A stretch of DNA of 64,000 nt from Spirosoma arboris (GCF_009754945.1 NZ_WPIN01000015.1:1-64000); one strand, 5' to 3'. Positions 1 through 8,023 are shown, counted from the stretch's first letter. Made by a program: numbers and translations. The notes: generated from the sequence alone by a model not told the origin.

Positions 1-254
1 AATAAACGATCCATGGCTATCCCCGGGGTAAGGCAAAAGGTATCGGAAATCAATCAGTTAGGGGGTGGGGTTGTCTATCAGGGCACCCAGCGAATACCCG
101 CCTTATCTCCCATTGCCCGTTATACTCCACATCGCATGGAATATGGGGGGGTAATTAGTAATGCGGCCAATGGTGTTGCTCCCATTGATTACGGACAGAT
201 GCAAAGAGTCCTTGTCAACGCCATCCAGTCCCTGCCAAACCCGATTGTTGATGT
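1..254 (+). repeat. Direct repeat, copy 1 (identical to 13259-13512)
   Basis: Bases 1-254 match 13259-13512 exactly (offset 13258). After that the copies diverge but stay alignable to the stop codon. The repeat may extend left of the window. The two copies flank the whole cargo island. Confidence 0.95.
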
Positions 255-321
255 TGGCAATATCCGCACGAAGGTGAATCGGCAAGTTCGGGTGGAGAAT
301 AAAGCCAATATTAAGGGGTGA
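1..321 (+). CDS. C-terminal end of phage tail tape measure protein (partial, copy 1)
   Basis: The frame is open from base 1, so this is the tail end of a gene that starts outside the window; the ATG at 13 (start of MAIPGVRQKV) is probably internal. The last residues (PNPIVDVGNIRTKVNRQVRV) resemble the 'V-x-V-x-D-I-N-x-x-x-x-R-V' ending common in Bacteroidota phage tape measure proteins. That match is from memory of the family, so the assignment is an inference. The tape measure sets tail length during assembly. A second copy of this gene end lies at 13259-13579, and the two differ only in the last ~67 bases. It converges on the minus-strand gene that ends at 322, with no terminator between. 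Confidence 0.6.
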   Translation, partial: NKRSMAIPGVRQKVSEINQLGGGVVYQGTQRIPALSPIARYTPHRMEYGGVISNAANGVAPIDYGQMQRVLVNAIQSLPNPIVDVGNIRTKVNRQVRVENKANIKG

Positions 322-1020
322 TCAAAAATCCTTTAGGGATTCTTTTTCTTTTTTTGTTTTGATGGCTTCAGCTTTTAACCATCCCTGCCTTTCGCATAAA
401 TTTAATCCAATTGCTTTGCTTGGCTGTTCGATAAAAAAGCCACGAGAAGTATTAATATGACAGGCTTTGTCGTACACAACGCTCGTGTAAGTAGCGGCTA
501 GTATATCATTATTTCGCCACGTAACTAGCCTTTGTACACCTATATATGAACTATTATTGTCTGAAGTTGGGCAATCTGATTCTATACGACGAGTTTCCTT
601 AAAGCCAGGTCCGTATTTTGTTTCAATAGCTTTAGCAATCTCAAAGTACCATTCTGTTTCGAGCTTTATTAAAACCTCATCCCTAAACGTAAGAAATAAC
701 GATTGAAGTTCTATTCCAGACACTTGGTACTTACTGATATAATAAACTATTACAAATGGGCAATGGCTGGCTTTCTCTGAAATGCCTTTTGCATTTTCTA
801 GGTTAGTTTCTATTTCAACTATAAGACTCTTGCTATGAGGGTAATCTAAGTCAGAACTTTTGTTACTCCTAATAACTTTTATATTCAATTCGGATGCTAT
901 ATTCTCAATAATTTTGATGTTAGATTGGCCAATCTTAAACGGACCAATGCCTTCAATTTTATCTTGACCTAGAGCGTAAAAAGAAAGACTAAATAATATT
1001 ACTGTAAATATATTTTTCAT
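322..1020 (-). CDS. Secreted protein of unknown function
   Basis: About 232 residues. The start chosen is the ATG at 1020, because the next residues (MKNIFTVILFSLSFYALGQ) form a clean signal peptide with a cleavage site after ALG-Q; the longer frame upstream has no such signal. The mature part has no recognised domain. It is AT-rich compared with the late genes, like the rest of the island. It follows a small membrane gene on the same strand with a 10-base gap, so the two are probably co-transcribed. It ends exactly where the tape measure copy ends, so transcripts converge here. The function is unknown; cargo expressed from the lysogen (moron) is an inference from position. Confidence 0.75.
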   Translation of the reverse strand: MKNIFTVILFSLSFYALGQDKIEGIGPFKIGQSNIKIIENIASELNIKVIRSNKSSDLDYPHSKSLIVEIETNLENAKGISEKASHCPFVIVYYISKYQVSGIELQSLFLTFRDEVLIKLETEWYFEIAKAIETKYGPGFKETRRIESDCPTSDNNSSYIGVQRLVTWRNNDILAATYTSVVYDKACHINTSRGFFIEQPSKAIGLNLCERQGWLKAEAIKTKKEKESLKDF

Positions 1021-1030
1021 AATCCTATAG

Positions 1031-1315
1031 TTAGTTAAAAACAGCAAGTGTTCGTTCGTATTGGCATTGAAGCTCAGCAATATTCTCCTTTAATTGAAAC
1101 TCGCTATCTGTCAGGCTGAATTTATCCTGAATTAATTGATCAATTAATTCACTTTTTTTGTCACCAAGCGTGCGAGTCTTTTCTAAAAGATCAAAATATT
1201 TTTGGATAGTTCTTGCATCCATTTCAACCGCTTTCTGAATTTCGACTTTAGCTTTAAGCGAACGAATGGCATAAGTAATTATTACAGCAACTACCAACCA
1301 CCAATAAGACACCAT
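1031..1315 (-). CDS. Small membrane-anchored coiled-coil protein
   Basis: About 94 residues from the ATG at 1315. An N-terminal membrane segment (WWLVVAVIITYAI) is followed by a charged, helix-rich tail with heptad-like spacing (DLLEKTRTLGDKKSELIDQL). An upstream ATG at 1357 would add a second hydrophobic stretch and is possible. It sits 10 bases ahead of the secreted protein gene, suggesting a two-gene unit. No family recognised. Confidence 0.6.
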   Translation of the reverse strand: MVSYWWLVVAVIITYAIRSLKAKVEIQKAVEMDARTIQKYFDLLEKTRTLGDKKSELIDQLIQDKFSLTDSEFQLKENIAELQCQYERTLAVFN

Positions 1316-1385
1316 ATGGATAAAAGTTAAATAAAGATTTTTGCTCAAAGAAAGCAAACCACTGATAATTAATACTCATATAAGT

Positions 1386-1416
1386 AAAAATCCCGGCCAT
1401 ATCGACCGGGATTTTT
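1386..1416. terminator. Bidirectional intrinsic terminator
   Basis: Perfect inverted repeat AAAAATCCCGG (1386-1396) and CCGGGATTTTT (1406-1416) with a 9-base loop, U-rich on both strands. It follows the GIY-YIG gene. Nearly the same hairpin sits after the second tape measure copy at 13594-13624. Confidence 0.85.
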
Positions 1417-1427
1417 GTAAAAATGAA

Positions 1428-2726
1428 CTATATGCTAATATGTCTCCACGTTTGCTCATGTTTGATATTATAAATAGTCCTAGGGTTTATAAAAGGGAAT
1501 TGCTTCGCTATTTCGACAGGTTGTATACCCTTTGATAAGTCGTTTTTTATTTGCCTAACATGAGTTGCGGTTAATTTAGTCATAGACGCTTTTTCACCGA
1601 TTGCTGGAGTTGGCTTCCTTATGTACTCGCCTTCCCCTAAGCCTGTTAAATGCCTCCAAGTAAACCCGGTATTAATTCCATGAATACACTGGTAGGTAAG
1701 GTTATATTTTTTTGCGCATTCATATGTATCGACTCCATTCTTTAGTGATTCGATAATCTCGATAACAACAGATTCTGTTAACTTAGAAAATCGACACTTT
1801 TCTCCTTTTACATGCCAGCCCTTTTTTTGCTTACGGGGTTTAGTCACTGGAATCTTCTCCTTTTGGGGTATAGTATTTTGAAAATCTGCCCAAAGGGGAG
1901 ACTTCTCCAAAATAGCTATATCATTTTCAGATAAGTCAATATGCCCCTGAGACCTGCCACTTACAATATCCCTTGCCGAATGTCTACCAAAATACCTTCC
2001 TATTGAGGTCAAGGAGGCGCCCTTTTGGTGTAAATATTTAATCTGCCTTACCTCTGCTTCTCCTATTCTCTTACCCTTAAATCTGCTAAATTCAGGTAAC
2101 TGTATAGTATCAATTTCATCTTGAGTTGGCTCAATTCCTACCCAGCATTTACGCCTTTTTATGAAATTGATACAAGAACGCGTAACCGAAAAATATCTCG
2201 CCACTTCACCCATAGAGCGACCTTTAATCAAATAGATTCTTATTAATTTCACTTGAGCTTCGGTTAGTTTAGACATATTATTATACTCACCGAACCGTAA
2301 ATTAATAATAGTAGATTTATCAACTACGTACAATTCAGGCTCATTAGGCATATTGCCATATCCATATGAAGGCTGCCGGGGGTCCTTTTGAAGATTATAA
2401 CCATTCAATCTTTCTGTTGACTTGAATTTTTGAATATTTTCAAATTCAACTTCTAACAGTCTCGTTTTTAGGGTCTCTACCGGCTCGTTTGCAAGAGGCT
2501 CAATAATCTGTAATATATTGAAATGAAACGAATTTTCTCCATCCCTATAGTAAGCGTTCTGTAAGCCCTTATTAACATGAGTTTGTCTTCTCAACTGTGA
2601 CTTGTGACCATTAAAGCGAGGCTTAAAGCGAATAGCTGACCCTATATACACCTTACCATTGACAAGGTTGCGAATCTCATAGATACCAGCCGCGTTGTAT
2701 AGTTCCTTTGGAATGTTGTTTTTCAT
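1428..2726 (-). CDS. GIY-YIG endonuclease with repeated HTH segments
   Basis: About 432 residues. The start is the ATG at 2726 (MKNNIPKELYNAAGIYEIRN); the longer frame only reads the 3' end of the next gene in another frame. The N-terminal ~100 residues are a GIY-YIG nuclease: AGIYEIRN, then KVYIGSAIRFKPR (the YIG motif with its following Arg). The rest carries four helix-turn-helix-like segments, each starting with a form of 'SKLTEAQVKLIR', as in the DNA-binding tails of homing-type endonucleases. Such enzymes nick or cut DNA at a recognised site and help spread their flanking DNA. Its place within an island bounded by a duplicated gene end makes a role in island movement plausible, but that is an inference. 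A short intergenic segment separates it from the HTH paralogue upstream. Confidence 0.85.
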   Translation of the reverse strand: MKNNIPKELYNAAGIYEIRNLVNGKVYIGSAIRFKPRFNGHKSQLRRQTHVNKGLQNAYYRDGENSFHFNILQIIEPLANEPVETLKTRLLEVEFENIQKFKSTERLNGYNLQKDPRQPSYGYGNMPNEPELYVVDKSTIINLRFGEYNNMSKLTEAQVKLIRIYLIKGRSMGEVARYFSVTRSCINFIKRRKCWVGIEPTQDEIDTIQLPEFSRFKGKRIGEAEVRQIKYLHQKGASLTSIGRYFGRHSARDIVSGRSQGHIDLSENDIAILEKSPLWADFQNTIPQKEKIPVTKPRKQKKGWHVKGEKCRFSKLTESVVIEIIESLKNGVDTYECAKKYNLTYQCIHGINTGFTWRHLTGLGEGEYIRKPTPAIGEKASMTKLTATHVRQIKNDLSKGIQPVEIAKQFPFINPRTIYNIKHEQTWRHISI

Positions 2727-2731
2727 GACTT

Positions 2732-3493
2732 TTAATGGATAGAAAGACCCAGAGCTGGCAGGCTTAATTCCAGGTGCCAAATCTGATACTGGCAGAAACT
2801 TAACTGTTGAGCGGGCGCGTTCTGGGCCTGCAACTGACTCAACAAAGCCTGCCATTCAGCCAGTTGGCGACGTACCATTGACAGGGCGTCCTCAACAGGG
2901 GTTGACGAAGGTTCTTCCTGAGTTGCCTTGGGGGGAGTAACCAGTAGAACCTGTCCGCTCCCAAACACTTCCTCCTCTGTAGTGCGCAGGGCTGCTAGAA
3001 TATCCTCACGAACACGCTTAGTAAACGTTTTAGCTTGAAAATAGTCGGTTATTGTTGCCTTTGTTTTATTTAATTTTTGAGCCAGCCATACTTGGGGGAT
3101 TTTCCGTTGGTACATATAGGCTTTAAGTAAATGGCCCTCAGGTAAAGGTGGAGGGAGAAGGTATAACGGCTTCATATACTCTTCATGACTAACCCCTAGA
3201 ATACGTAAAATATTATCTAAAACACGGGGGGTTACAATGGCTGACCGGGTTTGGCTGCCAACAGCCTGCGCAGTTACTCCCATTTGGTGCGCTAATTGCT
3301 TCAGAGGAATCTGGTGGAAGTCCAGGTAATTTCGTAAATGCCGGCCTTCATGAAATACCTCTTCATTGGGCTCCAGCGGCTCTTGTTCACTGGGCTCCTG
3401 TGGCTCTTGTTGGTTTGAATTCATTGTTGAAAAAATGCTGGTTAGCTCCCCCTCAATTACATCACGCAAATAATCGCTTTGATAGGGAGTCAT
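2732..3493 (-). CDS. HTH protein, tandem paralogue A (repressor-like)
   Basis: About 253 residues from the ATG at 3493; an ATG at 3424 (MNSNQQEP) matches the start of the neighbouring paralogue and is a good alternative. Two helix-turn-helix-like stretches are visible: HLRNYLDFHQIPLKQLAHQM and HLLKAYMYQRKIPQVWLAQK, the latter followed by NKTKATITDYF and then EEEVFGSG. The second stretch aligns with residues ~107-175 of the prophage CI-type repressor at 46867 (ITDYF and EVFGSG are shared). There is no S24 peptidase domain; the C-terminus is instead a Gln- and Leu-rich, probably helical tail. It is a tandem duplicate of the gene at 3505-4179, with very similar DNA in the middle and 3' end. A DNA-binding regulator that competes with or joins the repressor is an inference. 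Confidence 0.8.
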   Translation of the reverse strand: MTPYQSDYLRDVIEGELTSIFSTMNSNQQEPQEPSEQEPLEPNEEVFHEGRHLRNYLDFHQIPLKQLAHQMGVTAQAVGSQTRSAIVTPRVLDNILRILGVSHEEYMKPLYLLPPPLPEGHLLKAYMYQRKIPQVWLAQKLNKTKATITDYFQAKTFTKRVREDILAALRTTEEEVFGSGQVLLVTPPKATQEEPSSTPVEDALSMVRRQLAEWQALLSQLQAQNAPAQQLSFCQYQIWHLELSLPALGLSIH

Positions 3494-3504
3494 ATTATAC
3501 TTAC

Positions 3505-4179
3505 CTATACCGATATGGAAAGACCCAGAGCCGGCAGGCTCAATTCCAGGTGCCAAATCTGATACTGACAGAAACTTAACAGTTGAGCGGGCGCGTTCTG
3601 GGCCTGCAACTGACTCAACAAAGCCTGCCATTCAGCCAGTTGGCGACGTACCATTGTTAAGGCGTCATCAAGGGGTGGTGGGACGGAAGGTTCCTGATGG
3701 ACCACCTGTTGAGTTGTAGTGGATAAAGGCTGTCTATCTCCAAACACGTTTTCATAGGTAGTGCCAAGGGCTTCTAATATTTCATCCCGGACCTGTTGTT
3801 TTAGCGTTTTACTCTTGAAATAGGCGGTTATTGCCGGCTTTGTTTTATTTAACTTTTGAGCCAGCCATACTTGGGGGATTTTCCGTTGGTACATATAGGC
3901 TTTAAGTAAATGGCCCTCAGGTAAAGGTGGCACAAGGCTATGTAATGGCTTCATATAGGCCTCACGACTAATCTGCAAAGCAGTTAAAATTTTGGCCAAA
4001 ATGCGTCGACTTATGGTTGGAGAACGGGTGTAAGTGCCAATAGCCTGCGTAGTTATATTCATTCGTTCCGCCAGTTGTTTATGCGTAATTAGATGAAAGT
4101 CAAGAAAATTCTGCAAATGCCTGCCTTCGTAAAAATACCCTCCATCGAGCCAATCCGGCTCTTGCTGATCAGAATTCAT
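3505..4179 (-). CDS. HTH protein, tandem paralogue B (repressor-like)
   Basis: 224 residues from the ATG at 4179. Same layout as the gene at 2732-3493: a short acidic N-terminus, the first HTH-like stretch (HLQNFLDFHLITHKQLAERM), the second (KIPQVWLAQKLNKTKPAITA) ending at ENVFGDRQ, and a shared C-terminal tail (RRQLAEWQALLSQLQAQNAP). The N-terminal HTH has diverged while the second HTH and tail are nearly identical to paralogue A, which suggests a recent duplication or gene conversion. The gap between the two genes is 11 bases. No catalytic domain is seen; a DNA-binding role is inferred from the HTH segments. Confidence 0.8.
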   Translation of the reverse strand: MNSDQQEPDWLDGGYFYEGRHLQNFLDFHLITHKQLAERMNITTQAIGTYTRSPTISRRILAKILTALQISREAYMKPLHSLVPPLPEGHLLKAYMYQRKIPQVWLAQKLNKTKPAITAYFKSKTLKQQVRDEILEALGTTYENVFGDRQPLSTTTQQVVHQEPSVPPPLDDALTMVRRQLAEWQALLSQLQAQNAPAQLLSFCQYQIWHLELSLPALGLSISV

Positions 4180-4225
4180 CGAGTTTGTAATGTTAAAAAG
4201 TGGTCTCCCGTACGTTTAAATGTAC

Positions 4226-4579
4226 TTAGTAAGATACGCATTTTTTACGACCTTTTTTCTTCGTTTTCCGGCGTCTTAATTGGACCGGATACGACTCCGT
4301 TTGCTCATGGCAGGAATGGCACAAGGTTCGCCCATTGGTAATATCCCATAGGGCAAAACAGCCTAAAGCCTCTGCCAGCGTCGTTATTTTATTTTCCTTT
4401 ACCAGACTTGACAGGGCTTGTTTATGGTCGGCCTCGATGACCCGTTTCCTGCCATTCCTTGCCCCGCACAATTGGCACTGAAAACGATCCCGAATAAATA
4501 CCGCCCGTTTCCACTGCTCGTATTCGGCCAGTCGGCGAATCAACTTAATGAGAGCGGTTCGACTAATCGGCGTTTCCAT
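4226..4579 (-). CDS. HNH endonuclease
   Basis: 117 residues. The fold is marked by CQLCGARNG, the EADHK segment carrying the catalytic His, and NGRTLCHSCHE supplying the second zinc knuckle, with a very basic tail (RRRKTKKKGRKK). HNH proteins cut DNA using one metal at the His; in phages they serve in packaging, homing or restriction. The gene overlaps the small ORF upstream by 17 bases and precedes the two HTH paralogues. Terminase-type genes are absent nearby, so a free-standing or homing role is more likely than packaging (inference). Confidence 0.85.
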   Translation of the reverse strand: METPISRTALIKLIRRLAEYEQWKRAVFIRDRFQCQLCGARNGRKRVIEADHKQALSSLVKENKITTLAEALGCFALWDITNGRTLCHSCHEQTESYPVQLRRRKTKKKGRKKCVSY

Positions 4580-4748
4580 TAGCAGCGAGTCGTTTAGCCT
4601 GAATTAATAACCGCTCAATCTCAGTCTCACAGTAAGCAATCGAAGCAGTTGAATCTTCTTTATCGGCTTCTAACTGATCTTTCAACTCCTGCCATTCGGA
4701 TAAGTGGCATTCTATCAATGTCTGAACGCTGATGTGTATATGTTCCAT
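4563..4748 (-). CDS. Small helical protein of unknown function
   Basis: 61 residues, mostly predicted helix (LSEWQELKDQLEADKED) with an acidic middle. It overlaps the HNH gene start by 17 bases, the kind of overlap seen between translated partners. The 'EWQ' stretch faintly recalls the tail of the HTH paralogues downstream (AEWQALLSQL). No family recognised. Confidence 0.5.
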   Translation of the reverse strand: MEHIHISVQTLIECHLSEWQELKDQLEADKEDSTASIAYCETEIERLLIQAKRLAANGNAD

Positions 4749-4878
4749 GTAAAATCGAGGGTTTGGGCTCCAACCCCCGCTGATTGGTTAGCCGGTTCGT
4801 AGCCCACTGGACACTACAAGCGGCTAGTAGGAAGAGGACGAAAGGCAGGGCGAAGGGTTGGAGCGTTTTGAGGTTCAT
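4660..4878 (-). CDS. Possible small lipoprotein
   Basis: 72 residues. The N-terminus (FALPFVLFLLAACSVQW) has a hydrophobic signal and a lipobox-like LAAC, which would place it on a membrane. It starts 4 bases after the AntA/AntB stop, as expected in an operon. Against it: the last 29 codons overlap the start of the helical ORF at 4563-4748 in another frame. It may be real only in its first part. Confidence 0.35.
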   Translation of the reverse strand: MNLKTLQPFALPFVLFLLAACSVQWATNRLTNQRGLEPKPSILHGTYTHQRSDIDRMPLIRMAGVERSVRSR

Positions 4879-4882
4879 TTTA

Positions 4883-5671
4883 TTAGTCTTCGTTGTAATG
4901 GAGTTCGGCCATGACTAGCGAGTACAGGCGGTCCAAGTGACCGTATCGCTCAACCGCATCCAACAAACTCTCCGTCCCCATCCGTACCAAACGATAGACA
5001 CTAATGCTGTACACCTCGAACATGCGCTTGTAGAGGTAGTTGTAGGTCTCCTGGGTGGTGGCCTCATGATAGCCGCAGTATTCAATTACGCGGGTATGGA
5101 TAAGCTGCCGCAAGGAGGAGGAGGGGCTGCCCGCCGAACTTCTTCGGGAGGAAGGGGGCAGTCCCGGAAGACTCAGTTGCTTACCGGAACGGCTCGGTTT
5201 GGCCGAGGGGGGCTTCTGACCATGCATGATACTGTCCACATCCAGGCGTAGCTGATTAAGCATCTGCTGGGTGTCGGCCATGAGTTGCACCTGCTGACTC
5301 ACAAGCTGGATTAGGACTTGTTCGGTAGAAACTGGAGCATCGATGAGTTGGCGGAGTTGCTTTTCCTTTTCAATGAAGTAGCGCCGTGCTTCACGCCCTT
5401 TCTCATTGTTTTCCACCATGGCCAACTCTTTAGCTGTATCTAAGGTTAATGCGTAGTCCAGTTCAGGTCTACCACCTTTTTCTAAACTTTTAGAAAAACC
5501 TTCTTCAGCTATAAGCACGTAGTCTTCATTCTCCAAAAGCTTGTACTTAATGATCCGATTCTTAATCCAGTCGGCAAACTTGGACTTGATCGACAAAAAG
5601 CCATGTAGCTCCCGAGCAGAAACAACGGGAGAACCTTGCACTCCTGTTGTAATGGAAATAAGCTCATTCAT
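4883..5671 (-). CDS. AntA/AntB-type antirepressor
   Basis: 262 residues from the ATG at 5671 (MNELISITTGVQGSPVVSAR), preferred to the ATG at 5710 because the family starts just before this segment. The N-terminal ~110 residues carry the AntA/AntB signature: VSARELHGFLSIKSKFADWI, then GGRPELDYALTLDTAKELAM and EKGREARRYFIEKEKQ. A helical stretch, a Pro/Ser-rich linker and a second C-terminal domain (residues ~190-262) follow, so this is a two-domain antirepressor. Family members counter a phage repressor and so promote induction. It overlaps the upstream gene by 8 bases. Its location far from the main repressor at 46867 suggests a second regulatory module. Confidence 0.85.
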   Translation of the reverse strand: MNELISITTGVQGSPVVSARELHGFLSIKSKFADWIKNRIIKYKLLENEDYVLIAEEGFSKSLEKGGRPELDYALTLDTAKELAMVENNEKGREARRYFIEKEKQLRQLIDAPVSTEQVLIQLVSQQVQLMADTQQMLNQLRLDVDSIMHGQKPPSAKPSRSGKQLSLPGLPPSSRRSSAGSPSSSLRQLIHTRVIEYCGYHEATTQETYNYLYKRMFEVYSISVYRLVRMGTESLLDAVERYGHLDRLYSLVMAELHYNED

Positions 5672-6065
5672 CGTCTTCCCGTTGAGTTTGAACAAGACTA
5701 GACTCTTCAATTAAGAAGGCTTCGTGACAACTCTTGAGCCGAACCAAAAAAGTAGTCAGGCTTAGGATTGTAGAGAGACTGTCTTTATCTCCTGCTGATA
5801 ACCAGGGAGAGTTGTGAGTGTGTTGCATCCACCCCATGCAAATATTATTTATGGCCGGGATGGGAGTTGTCGTATTCAAATAGTCGCCGATTAACTCAAG
5901 CAACGACTCCAGATATTCCGATGCGCCGGGGTGGTCCGCAATTCGGTGAAAATAAGCCCTCCGGTCATCACCGGGGACAGGGGGTTGGGCCGCATTTTGG
6001 GCCGGTGGTGTAGACGGGATTGCATTATTCCCCCTACCCACGTAGTTTTGCTCCGTGTTACACAT
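5664..6065 (-). CDS. Hypothetical protein upstream of the antirepressor
   Basis: 133 residues. A Pro/Asn-rich N-terminus is followed by a helical region (YLESLLELIGDYLNTTTPIP, then DKDSLSTILSLTTFLVRLKS). No recognised domain. The stop overlaps the antirepressor start by 8 bases, so the two are translationally linked. It lies just downstream of a perfect 22-bp palindrome that could be the operator of this operon. Confidence 0.65.
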   Translation of the reverse strand: MCNTEQNYVGRGNNAIPSTPPAQNAAQPPVPGDDRRAYFHRIADHPGASEYLESLLELIGDYLNTTTPIPAINNICMGWMQHTHNSPWLSAGDKDSLSTILSLTTFLVRLKSCHEAFLIEESSLVQTQREDDE

Positions 6066-6237
6066 AACTCGAAAGGTTTAACTGTTACACATCGCCCCTT
6101 CGCTCGTTCTGCCAAGTCTGTAGCGTCGGGGTTTTGCTTTATTATTGACTATCAAATCGTTACATACGGTCCAGCGGGCAACCTCCTCGGTACTATATCG
6201 CCTTTTCTGCTCCTCATTGACTTAACAAATATAAGAA

Positions 6238-6259
6238 AAGTAAAGATATATCTTTACTT
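6238..6259. promoter_or_regulatory. Perfect 22-bp palindrome, likely operator
   Basis: Half-site AAGTAAAGATA (6238-6248) is followed directly by its exact complement TATCTTTACTT (6249-6259). It lies between the XRE gene and the minus-strand ORF at 6065. A degenerate form (GTAACGTCCTTAC, 6511-6523) lies 30 bases upstream of the XRE start codon, suggesting XRE autoregulation. Confidence 0.6.
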
Positions 6260-6274
6260 AATTGGCAAATTTTT

Positions 6275-6481
6275 TTAACCTAATTTTATAGACAAGGGAG
6301 TGTCTAGGGCAGTAGCAATTTTTTGCAATGTCCCTAATGTAAGATTTTGACGACCTGTTTCGTAGCCACTAACCGCAGCCTTGGTCACCCCAAGTATTTG
6401 TGCAAGCTCTAATTGACTTAAGCCTTTTTTGATACGAGCTTCCCGAATCAATTGTCCTACCTGTTCTGATATATCCGACAT
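6275..6481 (-). CDS. XRE-family HTH regulator
   Basis: 68 residues from the ATG at 6481 (MSDISEQVGQLIREARIKKG). The whole protein is a single Cro/CI-type helix-turn-helix: LSQLELAQILGVTKAAVSGY with ETGRQNLTLGTLQKIATALD after it. No other domain. A possible operator sits on each side of the gene. It probably controls the downstream antirepressor operon, and perhaps the divergent membrane genes starting at 6870. Confidence 0.88.
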   Translation of the reverse strand: MSDISEQVGQLIREARIKKGLSQLELAQILGVTKAAVSGYETGRQNLTLGTLQKIATALDTPLSIKLG

Positions 6482-6869
6482 TATAATGGGTTGTATATAG
6501 AAGCACAAAAGTAACGTCCTTACATTCAGTTGACAAGAAGTTCCGTATAAGCGGCTAAGAGAGACGACAAATGCTTATTTACCCCGGCTCGCTCATTACG
6601 CGTAGCTACATCATTTCGGCCAGTCAGTGTAGTGCAAACTACTTAGCTTGGTATTCAAAGTATATACATGTATTTGCGTGACATTCGTGGCTTATAAAAT
6701 TTTTTTGATGTTAGGCATGCGGCTATGGTAAGTATATTGTTCCCTATATCCTATAAGTAGTGAAATGATAGTTTTAAAAAGTAGATTTGACAACATTGCA
6801 GTAAATGTATTAATTATCAGGCTTTTACTTTATTAAAACCACACTTTTAGAAATCTTTTCAAGTTTTAT
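6482..6869. other. AT-rich divergent intergenic region
   Basis: 388 bases without a credible gene between the minus-strand XRE gene and the plus-strand membrane operon. Apart from the degenerate operator-like site at 6511-6523, the sequence is plain AT-rich DNA. It must hold both divergent promoters, but no single -33/-7 pair stands out. Confidence 0.5.
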
Positions 6870-7307
6870 ATGTTAAGTACTATACTGTCCAGAAAGGGTG
6901 TAATTTTGATAGTTATACCTGCATTTGCTATTTTCCTTCAATACTTTATTCGTTTTATCTTAAACAAAGACTTAAATACAATTGGTATTACACTTGGAGC
7001 GTTAGGAGTAGGCCAACTATTGCCATTCTCGTATTTTGACCACTTTATAGCAAATAAGGTCTTGGGCATAAAACCCTCTTATGCTTATACATCTAATAGG
7101 TTAACTATTTCATATGATTTAAGCGCCAATGTAGAAGCACATAAGATAGAGGAGTTAAAGAATCTCTTTCATATAGCTACTTTTATCAATTTGGCATTGT
7201 TTGTGGTTATAGTATACTGCGGCATCCAAGGCATTGTTTATCTACATATATTTTTTGGTACCCTTAGTTGCGCAATAACCTGGTATCTAATCTTATTTAA
7301 AAAATGA
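6870..7307 (+). CDS. Small multi-pass membrane protein
   Basis: 145 residues with about four hydrophobic segments: GVILIVIPAFAIFLQYFI near the start, TIGITLGALGVGQLLPFSYF, LALFVVIVYCGIQGIVYLHI and a last one before the C-terminal KK. No family recognised. Its stop overlaps the next start as ATGA, so the two genes form a translationally coupled pair, and the products may act together at the membrane. Confidence 0.65.
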   Translation: MLSTILSRKGVILIVIPAFAIFLQYFIRFILNKDLNTIGITLGALGVGQLLPFSYFDHFIANKVLGIKPSYAYTSNRLTISYDLSANVEAHKIEELKNLFHIATFINLALFVVIVYCGIQGIVYLHIFFGTLSCAITWYLILFKK

Positions 7308-8023
7308 TAGACTCGTTCGTCATAGCAATAGGGTTCGGATTAAGTATGGCCCTTGTTTACGTAGCTTACCAAATTTCACATAAAGCTCGACAACTTAACG
7401 TTGGAGAATCTAAGCCTGAAATTAGCGTAACTAATATAACTCCCCTAGCGAATATAGATACTACTGAGAAACGATTAGTATTCCCTAGCAGTGCTAAAAT
7501 ATTGCCAACCCAAGAGAAATGGCTTGTTAGCCATACTAGAGCAATCAGTGTAGATGATATTGAAATTTACGACATAGTAGTTGCGCAGCAAAGAAATATG
7601 ATAATCAGTGTGCTCTCTAAACATTTTGAAGGAATCGCTAGGCATAATGCCTATGTATCAGAAATTGAACTTCCAAAAATGAGAATATTGTTTGTTAATC
7701 AACTACGAATAAGGTTAGACGAAAAAAGTGACTCTATTTATATGGACACTGATAGATTAGATGCTTTATATAAGATTATAGGAAACGTACAGTATAATGA
7801 GCAGTTAATAGATAAATTACAACATCGTAGAGTAGACCGATTTGTCAAAGAAGTGTCTTCCTTACATTCCATGTTATTAAGGTTTTTGATGTTTACTTTT
7901 TCTAAACGGTATAATGAGAGTCAATATAATATGGATTTTGGGTGGCAAAAATATGAGTTGCCCCCTTATACGTTTTCCTTAATAGAAAACGGAAAAGGTA
8001 TAGAAGAAGTGATTATCGAATAA
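7304..8023 (+). CDS. Membrane-anchored protein of unknown function
   Basis: 239 residues. One N-terminal membrane segment (SFVIAIGFGLSMALVYVAYQ) is followed by a soluble region rich in helix (residues ~90-210). Coupled by a 4-base overlap to the preceding membrane gene. Just after its stop, the same frame reads on as charged, coding-like sequence for 20 codons to another TAA, so the gene may once have been longer. No family recognised. Confidence 0.6.
   Translation: MIDSFVIAIGFGLSMALVYVAYQISHKARQLNVGESKPEISVTNITPLANIDTTEKRLVFPSSAKILPTQEKWLVSHTRAISVDDIEIYDIVVAQQRNMIISVLSKHFEGIARHNAYVSEIELPKMRILFVNQLRIRLDEKSDSIYMDTDRLDALYKIIGNVQYNEQLIDKLQHRRVDRFVKEVSSLHSMLLRFLMFTFSKRYNESQYNMDFGWQKYELPPYTFSLIENGKGIEEVIIE

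Noticed and set aside
1031..2855. Upstream extensions of several minus-strand genes (for example to 2855 and 3631)
   Set aside because: They read the 3' ends of neighbouring genes in another frame; internal ATGs with signal peptides or domain starts fit better.
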